Position numbers and translations under genes: made by a program. Source: Streptomyces sp. TRM49041 (GTDB lineage: Bacteria > Actinomycetota > Actinomycetes > Streptomycetales > Streptomycetaceae). From it: 63,325 nucleotides of DNA. Shown one piece after another: positions 33,781 through 41,960 of this stretch. The stretch lies in contig NZ_VSRY01000124.1 in the NCBI RefSeq assembly GCF_008271805.1, positions 1-63,325 of the forward strand, in the 5' to 3' direction. The notes under the pieces are model-generated. The model was not told where the DNA came from, ran no database searches, and was given only the letters and a program-made list of their open reading frames with translations. Each line of letters opens with the position of its first letter. Within the stretch, counting starts at the first letter, position 1.

Positions 33781-34778
33781 CGCCCGGCCCGCCCCGGCAG
33801 CGGCTCCCACCAGGAGCGGTTGTCCCGGTACCAGGCGATGGTCGCGGCGAGCCCGGTCGCGAAGTCCGTACGCGGCCGGTAGCCCAGCTCGGCGCGGATC
33901 TTCGAGTCGTCCAGCGCGTACCGCCGGTCGTGGCCCTCGCGGTCGGCGACGTGATCGACGCGGGACCAGTCGGCGCCGCAGGCGGCCGGCAGGAAGTCGG
34001 TCAGCCGGCGGTTGCTCAGTTCCGTGCCGCCGCCGATGTGGTGGATCTCGCCGGGCCTGCCCTGGGTCCGTACCCGCTCGATGCCCGCGACATGGTCGTC
34101 GACGTGCAGCCAGTCGCGGATCTGCGAGCCGTCCCCGTACAGCGGCACCCGGCCGCCCGTCAGCAGCCGTGTCACGAACAGCGGGACGACCTTCTCCGGG
34201 GACTGGTACGGGCCGTAGCCGCTGGAGCAGCGCGTCACCCGCACGTCCAGGCCGTGCGTACGGTGGTAGGAGAGCGCGAGCAGGTCGGCGGCGGCCTTCG
34301 TCGCCGCGAACGGGGAGTCGGGCCGCGGCGGCTCGTCCTCGGTCGGGGCGCCCGCGTCGACCGACCCGTACACCTCGTCCGTGGAGATCTGCACGAACCT
34401 GCGGAGCCTGTTCCGCAGCGCCGCGTCAAGGAGGGTCTGTGTGCCGAGGACGTTCGTCCGGACGAACGCGTCGGCGCCCGCGATGGACCGGTCGACATGG
34501 GACTCGGCCGCGAAGTGCACTACCTCGTCGTGCTCCGAGACCAGCTTCCCGACGAGTTCGGCGTCGCAGACGTCGCCGCGTACGAAGGCGAAGCGGGGGT
34601 CGGCGAGGACGGGGTCGAGGCTGGCGGGGTTGCCGGCGCAGGTGAGCCGGTCGAGGACGGTGACCTCGGTACGGGCGGCCTCCGTACCGGTACAGGGGGC
34701 GGCCAGGAGCGTACGGACGTAGTGCGAGCCGATGAAGCCCGCGCCGCCGGTGACCAGGATGCGCGTCACGGTGTTCAT
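33777..34778 (-). CDS. rfbB: dTDP-glucose 4,6-dehydratase, catalytic Tyr replaced by Phe
   Basis: 333 residues. The NAD-binding motif TGGAGFIGSHYV is at 10-21, AAESHVDRSI at 90-99 and STDEVYGS (132-139) carries the Asp-Glu pair of the dehydratase. The SDR catalytic YxxxK is expected at 157-161, but the sequence reads FAATK: residue 157 is Phe (codon 34310-34308, TTC). The usual CSNNYGPYQ motif is CSSGYGPYQ. All other landmarks are intact. The start overlaps the rfbA remnant as ATGA. The enzyme would normally make dTDP-4-keto-6-deoxyglucose; loss of Tyr should greatly reduce this unless another residue substitutes. Confidence 0.9.
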   Translation of the reverse strand: MNTVTRILVTGGAGFIGSHYVRTLLAAPCTGTEAARTEVTVLDRLTCAGNPASLDPVLADPRFAFVRGDVCDAELVGKLVSEHDEVVHFAAESHVDRSIAGADAFVRTNVLGTQTLLDAALRNRLRRFVQISTDEVYGSVDAGAPTEDEPPRPDSPFAATKAAADLLALSYHRTHGLDVRVTRCSSGYGPYQSPEKVVPLFVTRLLTGGRVPLYGDGSQIRDWLHVDDHVAGIERVRTQGRPGEIHHIGGGTELSNRRLTDFLPAACGADWSRVDHVADREGHDRRYALDDSKIRAELGYRPRTDFATGLAATIAWYRDNRSWWEPLPGRAGR

Positions 34779-34990
34779 GCTGAGATCTGCACCTTGCTGT
34801 GATCGCCGAGCACCGGACGGTGGGCGGCCGGGATGGGCGGAGCCGGGGTGATCTCGACGTTACGGCCGATCAGGGATGCCTCGACGCGCCCCACGCCGAG
34901 CGGGGACGACCCGCTGGGCACGATGGAGTACCCGATGCCGCTGTCCGTCACCCGGTGGTTCCCCGCGATGGACTGACCTGATTCTGGGAC
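34775..34990 (-). pseudogene. rfbA: rfbA (glucose-1-phosphate thymidylyltransferase) C-terminal remnant
   Basis: About 66 codons read SIAGNHRVTDSGIGYSIV, then GRVEASLIGRNVEITPAP and the ending HRPVLGDHSKVQISA. This is the C-terminal left-handed helix end of the long-type RmlA/StrD thymidylyltransferases. The N-terminal nucleotidyltransferase domain (GGxGTRL...PK) is absent; upstream of about 34990 the frame holds unrelated residues. The stop still overlaps the rfbB ATG, preserving the ancestral operon junction. The first step of dTDP-rhamnose synthesis would need another rfbA elsewhere in the genome. Confidence 0.75.
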
Positions 34991-35652
34991 CTGAGCGGAA
35001 CCGACACGCGGAGCGCGCGAACAAGAGGCGGGCTCTGAAGGACAGTTGAACGCCACGAATTTAGTCGCGCCTTGGTCCATATGTGTGATTCATGAATTCA
35101 CTCGTGCGCCCATGGCAGGCGTTCTGTGAACTCCATTGCGGATTAAGTGTGTTAATCGGTGCTTCGCTCATCGCATGTGCGTTGCTACGTTCGTCGATCA
35201 TGTACGGACGAATGTCGCCTCTGCCCCGGGACGCGCGGAAAGCGCGGATTGTCGACCTGAGCGTCGCGGCGCTCGCGTTTCCCGCCGGGATGCTGCTCGC
35301 CGCCGCCACCCGAGGCCCCGCTGACGTGCGGTTCTTCTATGGATTCGGGTGTGTCGTCGCCCTGGCGGGGCCCGTGCGTATCCACGCCGAGCCGCTCCCG
35401 CACCCGCCGGTCCACAACCATCCGCCACTGACGGGCTGGATGCTCCTCGGCATGGAAAAAAACACGGGTTCGGTGTGCCGTTCGCCCCCGTGATCCGATT
35501 TCCGGCGTGTCTCGCGGGCGATCGTCGCGGGGCAGCACATCCCCGTCCAGGACATCCTCAACCGCCAGTTCGTCCCGGTCGACAGGCCCGCCGACCGCGT
35601 GGCCGCCTGAGCGCCCGCCCCCGCACCGCTCTCAGAAGGACCGTACGTCCCC
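34991..35652. other. Decayed intergenic stretch with an orphan C-terminal coding fragment
   Basis: About 660 bases without an intact recognisable gene. The part at 35050-35220 is clearly less GC-rich than its surroundings. A plus-strand open frame at 35092-35493 has a hydrophobic segment (LSVAALAFPAGMLLAAA) but matches no family I know. After its stop the same frame continues to a second stop at 35608-35610, reading VSRAIVAGQHIPVQDILNRQ and FVPVDRPADRVAA; this looks like a genuine protein C-terminus whose N-terminal part is gone. It probably marks a deletion or replacement scar shared with the truncated rfbA. Confidence 0.5.
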
Positions 35653-38003
35653 ATGCTCAAGCTCAGCGTCATCGTGTCCGGCCGGGGCCCGCTGCCCCAC
35701 CTCCGCGCCTGTCTGGACAGCGTCACAGGGCAGGCGTACCCCGGCCTGGACCTCGTCGTCACCGCCCACGAGGGCGGCACCGGCGACGATCCGGCCGCCC
35801 GCGCGCTCGCCGAGGCCCACGCCCTGCGTGACCCACGCGTCACCGTCGTCCGCGTCCCTTCGGACGCTCCCGCCGCCCACGCCCGAGCGGCCGCCGCCCG
35901 CGCGGCCACCGGGACATACCTCCAGTTCCTCCGCCCCTCCGACCGCCTCCCGGACGGCGCGGTCGCCGCTCTCGCCGAACGCCTGACCCGCCTCGGCGCC
36001 GGGCGTGACGGCGCCGGGCGTGACAGCGCTGGTCGTGACGGCGGCGGGCCTGACGACGCCGGGCCTGACGGCGGCGGCGCGGCGTCCGAGGCGCGTGGTG
36101 CGCGCGACCGGCTGCCCGACGTGCTGTTGTGCGACCACCACCGCGCCACCTGGTGGGACGACGCCGCCCCGGGCGGGGCCCGCCCCGTCCTCACCCGGGC
36201 CCTCGGGGCGCCCGCCGGCACCCTCGCCCGCCGCCCGGACCTGCTCGACGTGGCGCCGCTCCTCGGCGACCGGCTCATCCGGGCCGGGCTGCTCGACGAG
36301 CACCCCGAGCTGATCGGCACAGACGGGCACGACGAGCTGTACGTGTCGTACGCGGTGCTGCTCCTGGCGCGGCGTATCGCCTGCTGCGACACGCCGGTGC
36401 TCGTCCACCGCGACGAACGGCCCGCCCAGCGGCGTGCCGCCGGGCCCGGACGGCATTTCGCGGCGTTCGCGCAGTACGAGCGGCTCCACCACCTGGCCAT
36501 CGCCGCCTCCGCCCCGGCCGGGGTGCGGGCCCGGCTGTACGACCGCATGGTCGGCGACTATCTGCACACCCTCGCCCGCCGCGACGAACTGCCTCCGGGC
36601 GACGCCGCCGAGTACTTCCGCCGCGCCGCCGACCACACCGCACGGTTCCGCCCGGAGGGGCACCACCGTCCCGGCGGCCTCGACGGCGTACGGCACGCGC
36701 TCCTCGGCCACCACGCGCACCTCTGCTACCGGCTGCTCCGCCTGGCCGACGACGGGCGGCGCGCCCTGCACACCGCGGGCGCCCGCCACGCCCGCCGCGC
36801 CGCCGACGCCCGCACCCGGCTCCGCTACCGGCGGGCCCTGCGCCGCCCCGTCGACGAGGACCTCGCGGTCTTCTCCGCGTACTGGGGCCGCGGCGTCCAC
36901 TGCAACCCGGCCGCCATCGCCGCCGAACTGGCCGAACTCGCCCCGGACATCCGCAGGCTGTGGCTCGTCCGACCGGACCGCGTCCCGCTGCTGCCGCCCG
37001 GCACCGACCATGCCGTCCTCGGCACCGCCCGCGCCTGGGACGCCCTCGCCCGCGCCAAGTACCTCGTCAGCAACGTCGACTTCCCCGGCCGGGTCGTCAA
37101 ACGCCCCGGCACCGTCCACCTCCAGACCCACCACGGCACCCCGCTCAAGACCATGGGCGTCGACCAGCGGGCCCACCCCGCCACCGCCCGCGGCCTGGAC
37201 TTCGAGGCCCTCCTCGCCCGCGTCGACCGCTGGGACTACAGCCTCTCCGCCAACGCCCACTCCACCGAGACCTGGCAGCGTGCCTACCCCTCGGGCTTCC
37301 GGACGCTCGACTACGGCTACCCCCGCAACGACGTCCTGTACCGGGCCACCGCCGCCGACGTCCGCGCCGCCCGCGCCGCCCTCGGCGTCGAACCCGGCGT
37401 ACGCGCCGTCCTCTACGCCCCCACTCACCGCGACCACCAGGCCCGGTGGACGCCCCGGCTCGACCTGACCCGCCTGGCGGACCGGCTCGGCGACGACACC
37501 GTCCTCCTCGTCCGCGGCCACTGCATCCACGCCGACGAGCCCCGGTCCGTCCCCCGCCACCCGCGCGTCCTCGACGTCACCCGCTCCACCCCGTGGAGAG
37601 GCTGCTCCTCGCCGCCGACGCCCTCGTCACCGACTACTCGTCGATCATGTTCGACTACGCCAACCTCGACCGGCCGATCGTCGTCCACGCCGACGACTGG
37701 CCGACGTACACCGAGACCCGCGGCGTCTACTTCGACCTCACCGCCGAGCCGCCCGGCCCCGTCGCCCGCACCCAGGGCGACCTCACCGACATCCTCCGCA
37801 ACCCCGACGACTGGTCCGGCGAGGCGGCCGCCAAGCTCCGCCACGACTTCCGGCTCCGCTTCTGCCAGTACGACGACGGGCGCGCCGCCGAACGCGTCGT
37901 CCGCCGCGTCTTCCTCGGTGAGGGCGAGGAGAGCCTGCCGCCCGTCCTGCCCCTGGACCGCCGCACTCCCGCCCCGACACCTCAGGAAGCCATCCGCCGA
38001 TGA
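35653..38003 (+). pseudogene. GT2 plus CDP-glycerol glycerophosphotransferase (TagF-like), frameshifted
   Basis: Starts at ATG 35653 with AAGGA upstream. The N-terminal domain (1-110) is a GT2 fold (LKLSVIVSGRGPLPHLRACLDSVTGQAYPGLD). The C-terminal domain is Glyphos_transf: LQTHHGTPLKTMG, WDYSLSANAHSTETW, YGYPRNDVLY, LYAPTHRD. At the C-run 37589-37592 one base is missing: the frame reads TRSTPWRG, while the family sequence VERLLLAADALVTDYSSIMFDYAN resumes in another frame from 37593 and ends at 38003, overlapping the next start as ATGA. The shifted frame stays open far beyond the gene, so a garbled longer product is possible. It could be a true mutation or a sequencing error. Intact, it would polymerise a teichoic-acid-like polymer at the membrane. 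Confidence 0.83.
35998..36072 (+). repeat. Five-unit 15-bp tandem repeat in the TagF-like gene
   Basis: Units begin at 35998, 36013, 36028, 36043 and 36058; the first two (GCCGGGCGTGACGGC and GCCGGGCGTGACAGC) differ at one base. They encode AGRDG/S/G-type pentapeptides in the linker between the GT2 domain and the middle region. Confidence 0.85.
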
Positions 38004-39661
38004 CGACCCTCCCCACGGTCACGGTGATCGTCGTCGTCCACGACGACGCGGCCCGGCTGCCGCGCGCCGTGGCCTCCGTACGGAACCAGACCCACCGCGC
38101 CGTCGAAATCGTCATCAGCGACGACCACTCCACCGACGACACCCCGAAGGTCGCCGCCGACCTCGCCGACCGCGACCGCCGCATCCGAGTGCTGCGCCTC
38201 GAACGCAACAGCGGCGGCTGTTCCGTGCCCCGCAACCGCGCCCTCGACATCGCCCGCGCGCCCTACGTCATGTTCCTCGACAGCGACGACGAACTCCCCC
38301 CGAAGGCCGTGGAACTGCTCCTCGCCGCGCACGCCGAGGACGACGTCGACTTCACCATGGGCGCCGTCGAACGCGTCCGCACCGACACCGGCGCGCACGG
38401 CCTGTGGATGCCGTCCCTCTTCGACCGCCGCCGCACCGTACGCGGCCTCGCGGACGAACCACGGCTCCTCTTCGAGCCCCTGGCGACGAACAAGATGTAC
38501 CGGAAGGAGTTCCTGGACCGGCACGCCCTGCGCTTCCCCGAGGGCCTCCACTACGAGGACCAGCTGTTCTCCGCCCAGGCGTACACCCTCGCCCACGCCT
38601 TCCGGATCATCACCGAACCCGTCTACCGCTGGTACTTCGCCCCGTACGCGCCGCACGCCCCGCACGCCCCGGCGGACGTCGCGACGCTCTCCACCCGCCG
38701 GCACCTCATCGCCGACGTCCGCGACCGCGTCGAGATCGCCCGGCGCATCGACACGTTCCTCGCCGTGCACGGCGCCCCGCCCGGGTCCGCGCTGCGGGAG
38801 GAGAAGGACTACCGCTTCCTCGCCCACGACCTGCGCCTGTACGCCGGTGACCTGCCGTACCGGGACACTGCGTGGGTCGAGGGGTACGCCGCGGAGGTCG
38901 TCCCGTACATGGCGGGTCTCGCGCCCGCCGCGTTCGAGCGGCTCGGGCGGGTCGAGCGCGCCGTGGTGGGACTGCTGCGCGAGGGCCGGTACGGGGAGGC
39001 GCGGCACGCGGCCCGGGGCCTGGCGCACGGGATCGGCCCGCGCCGGGTGACCGTCGAGGACGGCCGTACGTACTGGGGCGACGCCGTGCCCTCGTCGGAG
39101 GCCGCCCGCCGGGACCTGGACCTGACCGAACCGGACCTGTCCGGCTGCCCGTTGGCCGCGGCGTGGTTCCGCCACGAGATCCTCCGGGTGACCCCGGGGC
39201 CCGGCGCGGCCGTGGACCTGGCGGTGCGCACGTACGACCCGGGCCTGCGCCTGCCGCTGGCTCCGCTCCCGGCGCGCGTCCACCTCACCCCGGCCGGGCG
39301 CCGTACGACGGTCCCGTTGCGCCTGGACCCGGCGGGCCGGGGCGTCTTCGAGGGCACCGTGCGGCTGGACCTGGCGGCGGTGTCCCTGCCCGTGTACGGC
39401 TTCCGGGGCGTGCGCCACCCGGTCCTGGAGCTCACGGAGGAGGGCACCGCCCACACGGGCGTCCTCCTGGCCCCCCTGGACTTCGCGCCCTTCTCGCTCC
39501 CCGGCCCCGCACGCCACCGCGTCACGGTCGAGCCGGAGGCCCGGGACGCGGGCCGCCTCCAGCTCCACTGGGACGCGCAGGGCCCGGTGGGCCGCCTGCT
39601 GGGCCCGGTCGCACAGCGGGGCCCGGTACGGCGCGCGGCCCGAGCACTGATCAGGGGCTGA
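38000..39661 (+). CDS. Family 2 glycosyltransferase, with C-terminal extension
   Basis: 553 residues from ATG 38000, overlapping the stop of the TagF-like gene (ATGA). The GT2 domain spans about 1-230: VTVIVVVHDDAARLPRAVASVRNQTH, SDDHSTDDT, the metal-binding region FLDSDDE, and the acceptor region EGLHYEDQLFSAQ. The C-terminal 300 residues are beta-rich without a domain I can name; similar extensions occur in actinobacterial teichoic acid glycosyltransferases. It probably decorates the polymer made by its neighbour. It converges on the sugar transporter operon with 20 bases between stops. Confidence 0.88.
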   Translation: MTTLPTVTVIVVVHDDAARLPRAVASVRNQTHRAVEIVISDDHSTDDTPKVAADLADRDRRIRVLRLERNSGGCSVPRNRALDIARAPYVMFLDSDDELPPKAVELLLAAHAEDDVDFTMGAVERVRTDTGAHGLWMPSLFDRRRTVRGLADEPRLLFEPLATNKMYRKEFLDRHALRFPEGLHYEDQLFSAQAYTLAHAFRIITEPVYRWYFAPYAPHAPHAPADVATLSTRRHLIADVRDRVEIARRIDTFLAVHGAPPGSALREEKDYRFLAHDLRLYAGDLPYRDTAWVEGYAAEVVPYMAGLAPAAFERLGRVERAVVGLLREGRYGEARHAARGLAHGIGPRRVTVEDGRTYWGDAVPSSEAARRDLDLTEPDLSGCPLAAAWFRHEILRVTPGPGAAVDLAVRTYDPGLRLPLAPLPARVHLTPAGRRTTVPLRLDPAGRGVFEGTVRLDLAAVSLPVYGFRGVRHPVLELTEEGTAHTGVLLAPLDFAPFSLPGPARHRVTVEPEARDAGRLQLHWDAQGPVGRLLGPVAQRGPVRRAARALIRG

Positions 39662-39681
39662 GCGGCGAGGTCCCGACCGGT

Positions 39682-40611
39682 CTACTTCACCGCGCCCGCC
39701 ATCACCCCCGACACGAACTGCCGCTGGAAGGCGAAGAACACCGCCAGCGGAATCACCATCGACACGAACGCCCCGGGCGCCAGGACGTCGATGTTGTTGC
39801 CGAACTGACGGACCTGCTGCTGCAGGGCCACCGTGATGGGCGGCGCGTCCGAGTCGGCGAAGATGAGGGCGATCAGCATGTCGTTCCAGACCCACAGGAA
39901 CTGGAAGATGCCCAGCGACGCGATCGCTGGGCCGCCCAGGGGCATCACCACACGGGCGAACAGGCGGATCTCGCCTGCCCCGTCCAGGCGGGCCGCCTCC
40001 AGCAGTTCGCGCGGGATCTCCGCGAAGAAGTTGCGCAGCAGGAAGATCGCGAAGGGCAGGCCGAAGGCGGTGTGGAACAGGACCACGCCCAGGGTCGTCT
40101 CGAAGACGCCGATCTCGCCGAACAGCTTCGACACCGGGATCAGCGCCACCTGCACCGGGACCACCAGCAGCCCCACCACCGCGAGGAACCACCAGTCCCT
40201 GCCCGGGAACTCCATCCACGCGAACGCGTACCCCGCCAGTGAGCCGATCACCACGACCAGCACCGTCGCCGGGACCGTGATCAGCACCGTGGAGAGGAGC
40301 GAGTCCGTGATCGTCTCGTTCCTGAGGATGGTCGTGTAGTTGTCGAGGGTCAGCTGCGCCGGCGCCGTGAAGACCCGCCACCAGCCGCTCTCGTTGATGT
40401 CCGACGGCGAGCGGAGCGAGGACAGGAGCAGACCGGCCGTCGGCAGCAGCCAGAACAGCGCCACCGCGACGAGGAAGAACTGCGCCGCGCCGCCCGCCAG
40501 ACGGGAGACGATACGGGCCGCCACCGACTGCTGCGCCTTCGTCTGCGGCGCCTTGGTCCGCGGCGCCCTCGTCTGCGGCGCCTTGGTCCGCGGCGCCTGG
40601 GGAGTCGTCAT
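39682..40611 (-). CDS. Carbohydrate ABC transporter permease (MalG-like)
   Basis: 309 residues from ATG 40611, overlapping the stop of the upstream permease as ATGA; the in-frame sequence further upstream lies within that gene. Six membrane segments follow a 30-residue cytoplasmic tail. The EAA motif, which docks the ATPase, reads ELLEAARLDGAGEIRLFARVVMPLGGPA. No ATPase gene is present in the operon, so the transporter probably shares a general ATPase such as MsiK, as usual for Streptomyces CUT1 sugar systems. The tail contains four 15-bp repeats (APRTK/APQTR). Confidence 0.94.
   Translation of the reverse strand: MTTPQAPRTKAPQTRAPRTKAPQTKAQQSVAARIVSRLAGGAAQFFLVAVALFWLLPTAGLLLSSLRSPSDINESGWWRVFTAPAQLTLDNYTTILRNETITDSLLSTVLITVPATVLVVVIGSLAGYAFAWMEFPGRDWWFLAVVGLLVVPVQVALIPVSKLFGEIGVFETTLGVVLFHTAFGLPFAIFLLRNFFAEIPRELLEAARLDGAGEIRLFARVVMPLGGPAIASLGIFQFLWVWNDMLIALIFADSDAPPITVALQQQVRQFGNNIDVLAPGAFVSMVIPLAVFFAFQRQFVSGVMAGAVK
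40533..40592 (-). repeat. Four-unit 15-bp tandem repeat at the permease N-terminus
   Basis: Units at 40533, 40548, 40563 and 40578. Units 2 and 4 are identical (GCGCCTTGGTCCGCG); units 1 and 3 differ at one base. On the minus strand they encode alternating APRTK and APQT(K/R) pentapeptides. Confidence 0.88.
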
Positions 40612-41957
40612 CGGCGCGTCTCCTTCCGGATGCGCCTGATATTGAAGAGCATCACCGGGATCACCAGCAGCAACAGCAGAACCGAGATCGCACTGCCCAC
40701 GCCCGGATGCGCGTCCGTGCCGAACGACGAGCGATACAGCTGGAGCGCCAGCACGTTCGCGTCGTCCTGGACCGAGCCCGGCGCGATGATGAAGACCAGG
40801 TCGAAGATCTTCAGAACGTTGATCATCAGGGTGACCAGGACGACCGCCAGCACCGGCGCCAGGAGCGGTACGGTCACACGGCGGAAGACCTGCCACTCGT
40901 TGGCGCCGTCCACCCGCGCCGCCTCCAGCAGCTCGCGGGGGAGACCCGCCAGGCCCGCCGCGATGAGGACCATCGCGAAGCCGGCCCACATCCACACGTA
41001 GCTGCCGATGATGGCGGGCGTCACCAGCGTCGGGCCCAGCCAGTCGACGCCGCTGTACGGCTCCCGGAAGTTCGAGCCGGGCAGGCGCAGATGCGCGCCG
41101 TCCGCCGCCGCGGGCAGCGTGAACGTACCGTCCGCCGCCGCCTTCGCCCTGGCGACGACCCTCCCGTCCTTGACCGCTTCTATCTCAAGGCCCTTGAGGC
41201 CCCGTTCCGCCTTGTCGACGGCGTTGGCGGCCCCTCCGCCGCCCTTGGTGAAGTCCAGCCAGGCCGTGCCCGTCACCCGGCCGGACGCCGGCTGCGGCTC
41301 CCTGGCCGGCTCCGCGCCGTCCGGCATCCTCGCGGGCGCCACCCCGACCAGCGGCAGCCGCGCCGGCGTGCCCGCCCGCACCGGCTCCTTGGTGATGTAC
41401 GCGCCCCCGCCGGCCGCCTCCAGCGGATGCACCGGCAGCGGGCGCGCCTTCGGGTACCCGGCCGACTCGGCGAACGTGTCGTGCACGCCCACCCACACCG
41501 CGTTCGCGACGCCCCGCTCCGGGTCCTGCTCGTAGACGAGCCGGAAGATGATCCCGGCGGCGAGCATCGAGATCGCCATCGGCATGAAGACGAGCAGCTT
41601 GAACGCCGTACCCCACCGCACCCGTTCCGTCAGCACCGCGAAGATCAGGCCAAGGGCAGTGGCGACCGTCGGCGCCACGACGACCCAGATCGCGTTGTTC
41701 CGTACGGCCGTCAGGATCGTGTCGTCGGTGAAGATCTCCACATAGTTGTCCAGGCCCGCGAAGCCCGTGCCGGGCTGGTCGAAGAACGACCGCTGGACCG
41801 AGTATCCGATCGGGTAGACCACGAGCGCGCCCAGCAGTACCAGCGCGGGCAGCAGGAAGCCCGCCACAAGCGGCTTGCGCGTGCCGGTCACGCTCCTGCC
41901 CTGTCGGTCCTTCCGCCGGTGCTGCTGCGTTCCCTTCTGCGGGGGAGCGGCTGCCAT
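40608..41957 (-). CDS. Carbohydrate ABC transporter permease (MalF-like) with large extracytoplasmic insert
   Basis: 449 residues, against about 300 for most MalF-type permeases of this group. The first three membrane segments (to about 145) and the last three (from about 285) are standard, with the EAA motif ELLEAARVDGANEWQVFRRVTVPLLAP. Between them lies an insert of about 130 residues that should face outside. Its second half (ASGRVTGTAWLDF, then GLKGLEIEAVKDGRVVARAKAAADGTF) resembles a small carboxypeptidase-regulatory-like beta-sandwich. It may help capture the binding protein or ligand. The gene follows the binding protein gene after three bases. Confidence 0.9.
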   Translation of the reverse strand: MAAAPPQKGTQQHRRKDRQGRSVTGTRKPLVAGFLLPALVLLGALVVYPIGYSVQRSFFDQPGTGFAGLDNYVEIFTDDTILTAVRNNAIWVVVAPTVATALGLIFAVLTERVRWGTAFKLLVFMPMAISMLAAGIIFRLVYEQDPERGVANAVWVGVHDTFAESAGYPKARPLPVHPLEAAGGGAYITKEPVRAGTPARLPLVGVAPARMPDGAEPAREPQPASGRVTGTAWLDFTKGGGGAANAVDKAERGLKGLEIEAVKDGRVVARAKAAADGTFTLPAAADGAHLRLPGSNFREPYSGVDWLGPTLVTPAIIGSYVWMWAGFAMVLIAAGLAGLPRELLEAARVDGANEWQVFRRVTVPLLAPVLAVVLVTLMINVLKIFDLVFIIAPGSVQDDANVLALQLYRSSFGTDAHPGVGSAISVLLLLLVIPVMLFNIRRIRKETRR

Positions 41958-41960
41958 GGC

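Noticed and set aside
35092..35493. Plus-strand frame with a hydrophobic segment in the decayed region as a real gene
   Set aside because: No ribosome site, mixed composition and no family match; treated as part of the scar.
35653..38850. A single 1,065-codon plus-strand protein running past the TagF-like gene into the GT2 gene
   Set aside because: After 37592 the reading is out of phase with the glycerophosphotransferase family and with the next gene; it becomes Arg/Pro-rich nonsense. A frameshift explains it better.
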